A program made the position numbers and the translations under genes. This document shows, piece after piece, positions 16,464-22,017 of a DNA stretch of 37,803 nt. The stretch covers positions 1 to 37,803 of IMG/VR virus record IMGVR_UViG_3300036846_000471. The stretch is one strand, 5' to 3'. Each line of letters opens with the position of its first letter. The first letter of the stretch is position 1. Source of the DNA: a virus. The notes beneath the pieces are model-generated. The model was not told where the DNA came from, did no database searches, and worked only from the letters and a program-made list of their open reading frames with translations.

Positions 16464-16771
16464 GGGTTGGTGGTCCCTTCCAGATCGGATTGGTTGGCGG
16501 GTTGGGGGTCGGGGGGGCCGATGTACGGCACGGCGTCGACGGCGGCAAGCGCGGCGGTCAGCTCGCCGAGCGCGGCATGCCGCGCGGCCGGATCGCGCGA
16601 GTCGAGACCGCGCAGCCATGTCGAGCTGGTGACGACGCCGCTCGCGGCGTGCCGCACGGTCAGGTACCAGCCGTCAGGCTCGCCGCCGCTGCGGTACGTC
16701 GAGTGACCGAGGCTGAGCCGCGCGCCGTTCGGCGCGACCCAGCGGCGCGCGCGGACACGCACGGCGCTCAC
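16460..16771 (-). CDS. Hypothetical protein with one compact beta-rich domain
   Basis: 103 residues, GTG start in a GTGA overlap with the preceding gene. The first 55 residues are beta-like (VRARRWVAPNGARLSLGHSTYRSGGEPDGWYLTVRHAASGVV), the second half helical (DPAARHAALGELTAALAAVD). Not recognised. The last residues (SDLEGTTNP) are encoded by the start-associated motif of the next gene, so this C-terminus is constrained by regulation rather than protein function. Confidence 0.65.
   Translation of the reverse strand: MSAVRVRARRWVAPNGARLSLGHSTYRSGGEPDGWYLTVRHAASGVVTSSTWLRGLDSRDPAARHAALGELTAALAAVDAVPYIGPPDPQPANQSDLEGTTNP
16467..16481 (-). promoter_or_regulatory. Start-associated motif GGAAGGGACCACCAA (copy 1)
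   Basis: The minus strand reads GGAAGGGACCACCAA then CCC and the ATG of the 94-residue membrane protein. The GGAAGGG part can act as a ribosome-binding site, but the conserved ACCACC spacer goes beyond what a ribosome site needs. This copy lies inside the end of the preceding gene. Confidence 0.8.
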
Positions 16772-17244
16772 GGCTGCGGCTCGGCGTCGCGGTGCCAGGA
16801 CCACGGCTCGCCGCAGAATGGGCACTTGTCCCAGCGCTCCGACTCGGCGTACCAGGTCGAGTCGCACTTGCAAGCGCGCGCCTTGGCCATCTGCGCGTCT
16901 GTCTCGGCGTACTCGGCGCGCTTGCGCGCGGCGAGCCGGTCAAACTGGCCGGCCAGCGTGCGGCAGTGCAGCGAACGCGCGGTCTCGCGGAACGACGCGC
17001 GCAGAAACGAGTCGCCGACGCGGGCCAGCTCGCGCGCGTACTCGTCCCAGCGCGCCGGATACTCGTCGGCGGTCCAGAGATCAGCGCGGCGGGTCAACCA
17101 TGCGGCCTGCTGCCGAGCGCCGCGCGCTTGCGCGTAGTAGCTGGCGGCAGTATTGGCGTCGCGGCGGGCGCGGCGGTATTCGCGCTTGGCCTCCAGCCGG
17201 TAAGCGTGCGCGTCGCGCTCGTACTCGGTCGCGGTGCCGGTCAT
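16768..17244 (-). CDS. Coiled-coil protein with C-terminal zinc-binding cysteines
   Basis: 158 residues. Most of it is helical and rich in Arg/Ala/Glu (EYERDAHAYRLEAKREYRRARRDANTAASYYAQARGARQQAAW), and the end holds CKCDSTWYAESERWDKCPFCGEPWSW, with C.C and CPFC pairs that suggest a small zinc ribbon. The ATG at 17244 overlaps the preceding stop by ATGA; an in-frame ATG five codons upstream is less likely because of that overlap. Unknown function; a nucleic-acid-binding role is plausible from the zinc site and charge. Confidence 0.7.
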   Translation of the reverse strand: MTGTATEYERDAHAYRLEAKREYRRARRDANTAASYYAQARGARQQAAWLTRRADLWTADEYPARWDEYARELARVGDSFLRASFRETARSLHCRTLAGQFDRLAARKRAEYAETDAQMAKARACKCDSTWYAESERWDKCPFCGEPWSWHRDAEPQP

Positions 17245-17414
17245 GCAATCGCCATCCAACCCCGGCCGGGGGCCAGCAGCGCGGCGGCGTTAGCGGCAGC
17301 CTTGGCCTTGATCGGGGCGAACTGCCGGTTGATCCGGCCCGCCTCATGCTCGCGGATCGCGGTCACGCGCGCGGCGTCGGTCGCCCTGGTCAGGCTCTCG
17401 GAAAACTTGCTCAC
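17241..17414 (-). CDS. Small helical hypothetical protein
   Basis: 57 residues, too short for many gene callers: MSKFSESLTRATDAARVTAI and on to RGWMAIA. It is mainly helical and mildly basic. The start is GTG, directly preceded by the start-associated motif, and the stop overlaps the next gene by ATGA, so the gene is well supported by context. It is first in a four-gene cassette (57, 158, 103 and 94 residues) that ends at the 16140 terminator. Unrecognised. Confidence 0.72.
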   Translation of the reverse strand: MSKFSESLTRATDAARVTAIREHEAGRINRQFAPIKAKAAANAAALLAPGRGWMAIA

Positions 17415-17430
17415 TTCGGTGGTCCCTTCC
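17415..17430 (-). promoter_or_regulatory. Start-associated motif (copy 2)
   Basis: GGAAGGGACCACCGAA runs directly into the GTG start of the 57-residue gene on the minus strand. This copy is truly intergenic, so its conservation is not explained by coding. Confidence 0.82.
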
Positions 17431-17455
17431 GGCGGGGCTCGCGGTGTTGCGTGCC

Positions 17456-17470
17456 CTGCACTAAGTGCAG
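17456..17470. promoter_or_regulatory. Palindrome CTGCACTAAGTGCAG, operator candidate
   Basis: Seven-base arms around a single central base (CTGCACT-A-AGTGCAG), 41 nt before the GTG start of the cassette. A CACTAAG half-site recurs at 19979-19985 before the 454-residue gene, and a related palindrome GTCACTAGTGAC lies at 35281 before integrase. All three are next to start-associated motifs. Confidence 0.5.
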
Positions 17471-17550
17471 CGGGTTCGTGCCCAGGTTTTATGCCCGGTC
17501 CGGGGGTCTGACCTGGGCAAACTTCGGCGGCGCTCGGCGGCGCGCGTCAT

Positions 17551-17580
17551 CGGTAGACATCGGTTGACACAGATTGACGG
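17551..17580 (+). repeat. Three 10-nt direct repeats (TTGAC iterons)
   Basis: Consecutive units CGGTAGACAT, CGGTTGACAC and AGATTGACGG repeat at exactly one helical turn. They may be sites for a protein binding one DNA face. TTGACA also matches a -35 element on the plus strand, but no gene follows in that direction. Confidence 0.5.
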
Positions 17581-17614
17581 CTGCGCGGCGCTGTACGGGG
17601 GACTGACGGGGCAG
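17580..17614 (-). repeat. Dispersed intergenic repeat, copy C
   Basis: A 35-nt element matching copy A (37705-37739) with about five mismatches when read on the minus strand. Both contain CTGCCCCGTCAG and TACAGCGCCGCGC. Copy B is at 16040. All three are outside genes. Confidence 0.65.
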
Positions 17615-17680
17615 CGCGGCGCGGCCGGTGTGAGCGCACGGCGGCGGCGGCCGGTGCCGCAGCGTCGCGTACAACGCGAC

Positions 17681-17707
17681 GAGCCCCCGCCGGTCTGGCG
17701 GGGGCTC
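17681..17707 (-). terminator. Hairpin terminator, twin of 16140
   Basis: An 11-bp stem GAGCCCCCGCC/GGCGGGGGCTC with loop GGTCT lies 24 nt after the stop of the 116-residue gene. Stem core and loop are identical to the terminator at 16140-16164. Confidence 0.75.
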
Positions 17708-17709
17708 GG

Positions 17710-17725
17710 TTAAGCGTGCGCTTAA
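17710..17725. promoter_or_regulatory. Palindrome TTAAGCG-TG-CGCTTAA
   Basis: A 16-nt near-perfect inverted repeat between a stop codon and the terminator hairpin, notably AT-containing for this genome. It could be a second part of the terminator or a protein-binding site. Confidence 0.4.
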
Positions 17726-17730
17726 TCGCG

Positions 17731-18081
17731 TCACGGCATCATGTCCGGCAGCGGCGGCGGCGGCTCGGACGGCGGCGGCTCCCAGTACGGCCGGTTTTTC
17801 TCGACGAGCCATCGGCGGCGGTCGGCGGCCTGGTGATCGCGGGCGCAGGCTAGCCCGGCCTCCGGGTCGATCTTGGTTCCGTCGATCACGCACCGTCCGG
17901 CGGTCGCCGCCGGGCGAGCCGTGACCGCGATCCGCACGCCCCAGATCACGTCGACGAGACCGAGATCCTCTAGCCGTTCGATCGACTGCGACACGCGGCT
18001 GTCGAACTCGCGTGATCCGGTCTGGCGGACCATGGCGAGCAACGCGAGCTGTCGGCGGGTCGGGCCGTACCGTCCGCTCAT
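17731..18081 (-). CDS. Winged-helix-like hypothetical protein
   Basis: 116 residues. The N-terminal part (RYGPTRRQLALLAMVRQTGSREFDSRVSQSIERLEDLGLVDVIWG) has the helix-turn-helix-strand rhythm of a winged-helix DNA-binding domain. A CVIDGTKIDPEAGLACARDHQAADRRRW segment with two cysteines follows, and then a Pro-rich tail ending PPPPLPDMMP. It overlaps the preceding gene by ATGA and is last in its cassette. A regulator role is possible but unproven. Confidence 0.65.
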   Translation of the reverse strand: MSGRYGPTRRQLALLAMVRQTGSREFDSRVSQSIERLEDLGLVDVIWGVRIAVTARPAATAGRCVIDGTKIDPEAGLACARDHQAADRRRWLVEKNRPYWEPPPSEPPPPLPDMMP

Positions 18082-18260
18082 GGCGTGCTCACCTCGCCCG
18101 GCGGCGGCTCGGCGTCGTGCTCGGCGCAGGCCACCATGATCAGCGTCGTTCCGAGCGCGGCGGCGTGCTCGGCTAGCTCGCCGAGGGGGATCGAGTGCAC
18201 CCACTCGCGCGACGGCGTGAGCGCGCACACGAGCGGCAGGCTGTCGTCGTATTCCGGCAT
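18078..18260 (-). CDS. Small hypothetical protein
   Basis: 60 residues (MPEYDDSLPLVCALTPSREW to PPPGEVSTP) with a single compact alpha/beta pattern (WVHSIPLGELAEHAAALGTTLIMVACAEHD). The start ATG shares bases with the preceding stop (TGATG) and the stop overlaps the next start (ATGA). Not recognised. Confidence 0.65.
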   Translation of the reverse strand: MPEYDDSLPLVCALTPSREWVHSIPLGELAEHAAALGTTLIMVACAEHDAEPPPGEVSTP

Positions 18261-18484
18261 CACGTCGCGCTCGCCCCCTCGTGCGGGTCGAGCCGGTCGG
18301 CGACGGCGGCGAGCAGCGCGGCGCGCTCGGTCCATCGCAAGACCTCGGGCGCGATCGCGTACTGCCGCAGCGCCGACGCGAGCGCGGCGTCGTCGTATGT
18401 GGCGTACAGCCGTAGCGCCTCTGTCATGTGCTTAACGTCGTCGTCGCCCGGCGTGTCGTTCGGCGAGCCGTGAATATCAGTCAT
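18260..18484 (-). CDS. Small acidic helical hypothetical protein
   Basis: 74 residues, acidic N-terminus (MTDIHGSPNDTPGDDDVKH) then helical repeats with LRLYATYDDAALASALRQYAIAP and LRWTERAALLAAVADRLDPHEG. It heads a three-gene cassette (74, 60 and 116 residues) that runs from the start-associated motif to the terminator at 17681. A GTACGATCT stretch 10-20 nt before the motif could contain a -10 box. Unrecognised. Confidence 0.7.
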   Translation of the reverse strand: MTDIHGSPNDTPGDDDVKHMTEALRLYATYDDAALASALRQYAIAPEVLRWTERAALLAAVADRLDPHEGASAT

Positions 18485-18499
18485 TTGGTGGTCCCTTCC
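18485..18499 (-). promoter_or_regulatory. Start-associated motif (copy 3)
   Basis: GGAAGGGACCACCAA directly abuts the ATG of the 74-residue gene on the minus strand. The copy is intergenic, lying between the start and the upstream terminator hairpin. Confidence 0.85.
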
Positions 18500-18524
18500 A
18501 AGGGTTCAGATCGTACAGACGCCG

Positions 18525-18559
18525 CAGCCGCCGCACGCATGGATCGCGTGCGGCGGCTG
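18525..18559 (-). terminator. Hairpin terminator after the 454-residue gene
   Basis: A perfect 14-bp stem CAGCCGCCGCACGC/GCGTGCGGCGGCTG with a 7-nt loop ATGGATC begins 8 nt after the stop at 18568. Together with the start-associated motif that follows, it separates two leftward transcription units. Confidence 0.75.
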
Positions 18560-18567
18560 TCGGCCGG

Positions 18568-19932
18568 TCATTCGGCGGCGGCGTCGCCGGTCGGCTCGGT
18601 CGCAGTCGGCTCGGTCGCAGTCGGCTCGGTCGCAGTCGGCTCGGTCGCAGTCGGCTCGGTCGCGTCGCTCTTGGCGGCGCGCTTGCAGCCAGAGCACCAG
18701 CCAGCGCGCGCGCCGATCGCGCCGAGCGCACGGCCGGCCTTGCGGTCCGGCGCGGTCGTCGTCTTGCCGTGCACGTTGCACCGGGTCAGCCACTCGGGCC
18801 GGTCGGCGGCGGGCGCGTCCGGCGCGGCGTCGCCGAGCACGTTACGCGACGGGTCGCCGCCGAGGTCGGACCGCTTGAGCTGGTCGAAACCCGGCGTCGA
18901 CTTGACGACGACGTAACCGGCGATCGAGTCGAGCGTGCCGAGGTCGGCGCGGAACTTCGGCTCGGCCTTCGGCGCGCGCGGCGCGCGCGTCCGGCGCGGC
19001 GTCGGCTCGGCGTCGCCGATCTGCGGCAGCGCGGTCAGCTTGCGCGCGATGCACGGCAGCACGTCGACCGTTCCGACGAACGAGTGGTCGGCGAGATATT
19101 CGAGCGACGGCTCGCCCTGGGCGTAGTCCCAGTTGTCGCCGATCTGGTCAGACCACAGGTCGCGAACGGCCTGCTCGACGGAGACGTACGCGGTGTCGTG
19201 CGCCGAATCGGCGTCGACGTGCGGGTCGGCCAGCGCCTTCGCGATGTCACGGCAGCCCGGCTTGTGGATCTTGAAATTGCCGTCAGCGCCAACGAACACG
19301 GTCACGGCGACGGCGGTCGGCTCGCCGGTCTTGGCGGCGTCGGCGCGCTCGGCGTCGGCGATCGCGTGCTGCTCGTCGAGCGCGTCTTTCCAGCAGCGCG
19401 CGACGGTACGGCTACCGTCGTACAGCGCGGCGGCGCGCACGCGGATCGCCACGCGCGCGTCGTCGTCGGCGAGCGCGGCGAACCGCTCGCGGTCGCGCTT
19501 GTTTCCGGGGCCGTCGCCGATCGCGTCGAGCGCGTTAGCGGGCTCGGCGGCGATCTCGTCTTGCGCGCGGCGTGCTGCGGTACCGCGCGGCGCGCGGCGA
19601 TCGCGGCGGCGGCGCGCGGTCTCGGTCGTCTTGGTCTCGTCGGCGCGCTGGGCGGCGTCGTCGGCGTCGCGGACGGCCTTAGCGGCGTGCCGCTCGTCGC
19701 GCTGCTCGTCGGTCTCGCCGGTCGGCTCGGCGTCGAGCTGCTCGGGGTCGATACCGGCGGCGGCGTCGATCAGCGCCTCGCCGGTCAGCTCGGCGAGCGG
19801 CACAAGGCCGGTACGCGCGGTCAAGTCGGCGGCGGTCTCGGCGTCGTGCTGCGGCTCGGCGGCGACGGTCGCGCCGTCGTTAGCGGCGTCGGCGGCGAGC
19901 TGCGCGGCGGCGGCGGTCTTGCGTGCGGTCAT
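18568..19932 (-). CDS. Large unrecognised protein with C-terminal (TEPTA)n repeat
   Basis: 454 residues. The N-terminal 160 residues are charged, Ala-rich and probably helical/disordered (DETKTTETARRRRDRRAPRGTA). The middle (about 205-300) looks folded: VAVTVFVGADGNFKIHKPGCRDIAKAL, VSVEQAVRDLWSDQIGDNWDY, VLPCIARKL. After a basic linker, a second Cys region, RCNVHGKTTT and AGWCSGCKRA, may bind metal. The end is five TEPTA/TEPTG repeats. Acidic, repetitive and well translated (own start-associated motif, own terminator), it may be a structural or DNA-binding accessory protein; I do not recognise the family. Confidence 0.72.
   Translation of the reverse strand: MTARKTAAAAQLAADAANDGATVAAEPQHDAETAADLTARTGLVPLAELTGEALIDAAAGIDPEQLDAEPTGETDEQRDERHAAKAVRDADDAAQRADETKTTETARRRRDRRAPRGTAARRAQDEIAAEPANALDAIGDGPGNKRDRERFAALADDDARVAIRVRAAALYDGSRTVARCWKDALDEQHAIADAERADAAKTGEPTAVAVTVFVGADGNFKIHKPGCRDIAKALADPHVDADSAHDTAYVSVEQAVRDLWSDQIGDNWDYAQGEPSLEYLADHSFVGTVDVLPCIARKLTALPQIGDAEPTPRRTRAPRAPKAEPKFRADLGTLDSIAGYVVVKSTPGFDQLKRSDLGGDPSRNVLGDAAPDAPAADRPEWLTRCNVHGKTTTAPDRKAGRALGAIGARAGWCSGCKRAAKSDATEPTATEPTATEPTATEPTATEPTGDAAAE
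18590..18664. repeat. Five tandem 15-nt repeats
   Basis: The unit GTCGGCTCGGTCGCA (plus strand) is repeated five times with only the last base of the final copy changed, encoding the TEPTA repeats of the 454-residue protein. Near identity at the DNA level implies recent expansion. Confidence 0.95.
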
Positions 19933-19936
19933 CTCA

Positions 19937-19949
19937 GGTGGTCCCTTCC
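19937..19949 (-). promoter_or_regulatory. Start-associated motif (copy 4)
   Basis: GGAAGGGACCACC, then TGAG and the ATG of the 454-residue gene. Upstream on the minus strand are a GGCTCG/CGAGCC hairpin (about 19959-19975) and a TATGCTTAGTG stretch that may hold the promoter -10 and a CACTAAG operator half-site. Confidence 0.82.
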
Positions 19950-20196
19950 GGTGTGTCCGGCTCGCCTGTCGAGCCGAACACTAAGCATAACGGGCGGTCA
20001 CGGGCCGGTCATTCCCGGTTACGGGCTGTGTCCTGTACGCTTTTCATGCGCGGCCGGTCTCCCCTGCTCGTCGCGGGTTGGTGGTCCCTTCCCGTCGAGC
20101 CTGCGGGGGGCCGGTCCGCCTACGGGGGCCGGAAACGATCACCCGCGTCCGGCTGCGGTCGGGTTGCGCTGAACGGTGCGCTCGCGTCCGGTCCCC
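19950..20196 (-). other. Intergenic region between small terminase and the 454-residue gene
   Basis: About 250 nt without a convincing gene. It contains an orphan start-associated motif (20078-20092) and a minimal ORF of 12 codons (20047 to 20009, MKSVQDTARNRE) that could be a leader peptide or chance. Being next to the small terminase gene, it is one of the few non-coding places where a packaging (cos/pac) site could lie. Confidence 0.45.
20078..20092 (-). promoter_or_regulatory. Start-associated motif without a start codon (orphan copy)
   Basis: A perfect GGAAGGGACCACCAA on the minus strand followed by CCCGCGACG. No ATG, GTG or TTG occurs within the next eight bases. It resembles copy 1 (AACCC before ATG) with the start replaced by GCG, suggesting loss of a gene start or a role not tied to translation. 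Confidence 0.7.
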
Positions 20197-20655
20197 TTAG
20201 CTCGTCAGCAGCCGCTCGGCGCGCAGCCCGTGATGCCCGACCTCGACCTTGAGAGGCTGCCGCGCGGCCGGGGTGAACCCGAACTCGCGCGCCCACATGC
20301 GGACGGCAGCACTAGCGTCGCGTAGCTGCGCGACGGCCGGGTTCTTGTGCGCGAGCCCGTCACGGCCGACGAGCAGCGGCCCCGACTGGGCGACGACCTC
20401 GGCCAGCGTCACCATGAGCGCGACGGCCTCGCAGTACGCGGCCAGGCCCATCGCGTCGACGGCTTTAGCCGTGCCCATCACGGCCAGATCGGGCGCCACC
20501 CGATCCCACTCGGCGGCGGCCTTCGGCGACAACCAGGACGGCTTGCCGGGCGGCTCGTCGCGCGGCCGGGGCTCGGCGGTGTTGATCCGGTACGGCTTGT
20601 CACCCTTCAGCACCCGCAGCGCGGTCGGGGTCGGCGCTGGCCCCCGGCGGCCCAC
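20197..20655 (-). CDS. Terminase small subunit (P27 family)
   Basis: 152 residues, GTG start 2 nt inside the end of the preceding intergenic gap (TGA C GTG). The N-terminus GRRGPAPTPTALRVLKGDKPYRINTAEPRPRDEPPGKPSWLSPKAAAEWDRVAPDLAVMG is diagnostic for P27-type small terminases, followed by AYCEAVALMVTLAEVVAQSG and a C-terminal helix WAREFGFTPAARQPLKVEV. It recognises phage DNA for packaging and loads the large subunit. The large subunit is about 4 kb further along, behind an insert of unknown genes. Confidence 0.92.
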   Translation of the reverse strand: MGRRGPAPTPTALRVLKGDKPYRINTAEPRPRDEPPGKPSWLSPKAAAEWDRVAPDLAVMGTAKAVDAMGLAAYCEAVALMVTLAEVVAQSGPLLVGRDGLAHKNPAVAQLRDASAAVRMWAREFGFTPAARQPLKVEVGHHGLRAERLLTS

Positions 20656-20656
20656 G

Positions 20657-21400
20657 TCAGCCCCTCGCAGCGAACGCGCCGACGAGCGCCCACTGATGCC
20701 AGCGGAACAGAACCTCGGGGGAGCTCCACCCGGCGGCGCGGATGATCGCGGCGAGCTGGTCGCCGGTCGACGGCACGAGCACGCCGCGCAGCGCGCGCGC
20801 CTTGGCGCGGATCGCGGCATCGGATACGCCGTGCTCGGCTTTCCAGTCGTGCGAGCAGTCGGCGGCGATCTCGGCCCAGCGCGGATCGCGCGGCCGGATC
20901 TTCTCAGCGACGATCAGCGCCCCGCCCGCCGCCGCGTGCTGCCGGGCCAGCCGCAGCGCGGCGATCCGCTGCTCGGCGGCGGGCAGGAATTGCAGCACGA
21001 ACAACGCGAGCGTCAAGTCGGCCGGGTTGTGCTGGTAGGGGCCTTTCTCGACGCGTACGGCATGCGTGATGCAACGGTGGCCGGCCAGATCGGGCAACGC
21101 CCGCATGTTGGTCGCCGCGTGCTTGAGCATCGCCTCTGACTCGTCGTACAGGTCAAAGCAGATCTCGCGCTCGGGATGCCGCGCGGCGATCGCGCAGCAC
21201 GTGACGCCGGTAGCCGCGCCGAGGTCGGCGACGCGGCCCCCGGCGGGCACGAGCCAGTCGGCGGCCTCGGCAACGAGGGCCTGCATGGTGTCGTACATCG
21301 GCACCGACGCGCGCACGTGCTCGCCGAACACGTCGGCGACCTCGGGCGTGAACTGCCACGCGCCGGGGCCGAATCCCTCGGCCACGTCGGCGGCGCTCAC
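20657..21400 (-). CDS. CmoA-like class I SAM-dependent enzyme (possible carboxy-SAM synthase)
   Basis: 247 residues, the same length as E. coli CmoA, which converts SAM and prephenate to carboxy-SAM (CxSAM). By-eye alignment runs nearly ungapped: W.FTPEVADVF and ASVPMYD (CmoA: DERVAEVF, RSVPGYS), the SAM-loop ADLGAATG (YDLGCSLG), FVLQFLP..EQ (FTLQFLEPSERQ), GGALIVAEK (GGALVLSEK), HDWKAEHGVS (HDFKRANGYS), AAGW and the final HQWALVGAFA (FNFGSLVALK). CmoA Arg199, which holds the carboxylate, faces Ala201 ungapped, but Arg202 and Arg198 are adjacent. The GTG start overlaps the preceding stop by GTGA. It lies in one operon with a C5-methyltransferase. A plain methyltransferase is the alternative. 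Confidence 0.75.
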   Translation of the reverse strand: MSAADVAEGFGPGAWQFTPEVADVFGEHVRASVPMYDTMQALVAEAADWLVPAGGRVADLGAATGVTCCAIAARHPEREICFDLYDESEAMLKHAATNMRALPDLAGHRCITHAVRVEKGPYQHNPADLTLALFVLQFLPAAEQRIAALRLARQHAAAGGALIVAEKIRPRDPRWAEIAADCSHDWKAEHGVSDAAIRAKARALRGVLVPSTGDQLAAIIRAAGWSSPEVLFRWHQWALVGAFAARG

Positions 21401-21528
21401 GGCGGCCCGGCCAGCCGGATCGCGCGCGCGAGCGCGTACCGGCGCGCGGCGGTCAGATCGTGCCGCTGCTCGGCGGCGTCGTCGTCGCGCTCGGGCGCGT
21501 CGAACGGTCGCGGCTCGCTCGTCGTCAT
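21397..21528 (-). CDS. Small charged hypothetical protein between SAM enzyme and IPT protein
   Basis: 43 residues (MTTSEPRPFDAPERDDDAAE to AIRLAGPP), acidic then basic and helical. Its start follows the IPT-domain stop by 2 nt and its stop overlaps the CmoA-like GTG by GTGA, so tight coupling supports a real gene although it is very short. No family is recognised. A translational-coupling role or a small partner of the SAM enzyme are possible. Confidence 0.6.
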   Translation of the reverse strand: MTTSEPRPFDAPERDDDAAEQRHDLTAARRYALARAIRLAGPP

Positions 21529-21530
21529 GA

Positions 21531-22013
21531 TCACGTGTAGGTGAACGCGGCACCCTTGACCACGTTGCCCGCCGGGTGCTGAACGATCACGTCGACGACC
21601 CCCGCCGGGCGCGACGGTGATGTCACGGTCAGCAGCGAATCGTTATTCGCCGTGAACGCCGTGCCCTGCGCGGTGCCGAACAGCACGCCCGTCGAGCCTG
21701 CCAGCCCGACGCCGTAGATCTGGACTACCGTGCCGCCCGCGACCGGACCCCCAGCCGGGGCGATCCGGTCGACCTGCCGGGGTCCGATCGTGACGCGGAC
21801 GGTGCCGCTGTCGCCGTTCGATGCCAGCGCCCGGACCGTGAACGTCCCGTCGCCCTCGTATCGGTGCGCCGCCGACGAGCCGCGCAGCATGACCCCGCCG
21901 CCGCTCCTGTCGGCGTCAAAGTCCCACGCGAGCGCATCGGACCGGCCCGTGGTGAAGTTGACCACCCGCCGGTCCTGCGGATCGCTGACCGCCGTAACCG
22001 CAAACGTGACCAT
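21531..22013 (-). CDS. Ig/PKD-like plus IPT/TIG domain protein
   Basis: 160 residues with two beta-sandwich modules. Residues 1-78 are PKD-like (ALAWDFDADRSGGGVM, HRYEGDGTFTVRALASNGDSGTVRVTI). Residues about 82-160 are IPT/TIG-like (VDRIAPAGGPVAGGTVVQIYGVGLAGSTGVLFGTAQGTAFTANNDSLLTVTSP, then VDVIVQHPAGNV...FTYT). Such proteins are usually virion decorations or tail Ig modules, so a place between a DNA methyltransferase and a SAM enzyme is odd. The start has the best ribosome site of the region (AGGAGGTG) 6-8 nt upstream, implying strong expression. There is no signal peptide. Confidence 0.78.
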   Translation of the reverse strand: MVTFAVTAVSDPQDRRVVNFTTGRSDALAWDFDADRSGGGVMLRGSSAAHRYEGDGTFTVRALASNGDSGTVRVTIGPRQVDRIAPAGGPVAGGTVVQIYGVGLAGSTGVLFGTAQGTAFTANNDSLLTVTSPSRPAGVVDVIVQHPAGNVVKGAAFTYT

Positions 22014-22017
22014 TCGC

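Larger units (their letters stand above)
17431..17680. other. Regulatory-looking intergenic region
   Basis: About 250 nt without a gene, between a terminator and the 57-residue gene. It holds a 15-nt palindrome (17456-17470), three 10-nt direct repeats (17551-17580) and dispersed repeat copy C (17580-17614). The combination suggests a controlled promoter for the leftward cassette or a protein-binding/maintenance site. Confidence 0.5.

Noticed and set aside
16460-16873. Longer form of the 103-residue gene starting at 16873
   Set aside because: The extra N-terminus overlaps 100 nt of the upstream gene and looks like noise; the GTG at 16771 gives the GTGA overlap used throughout this genome.
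20009-20047. 12-codon ORF MKSVQDTARNRE after the orphan motif
   Set aside because: Too short and 30 nt from the motif; no evidence for translation, kept only as a note.
20657-21400. Reading the SAM enzyme as an adenine or ribosomal RNA methyltransferase
   Set aside because: No DPPY/NPPF-type catalytic motif is present, and the end-to-end pattern follows CmoA better than those families.
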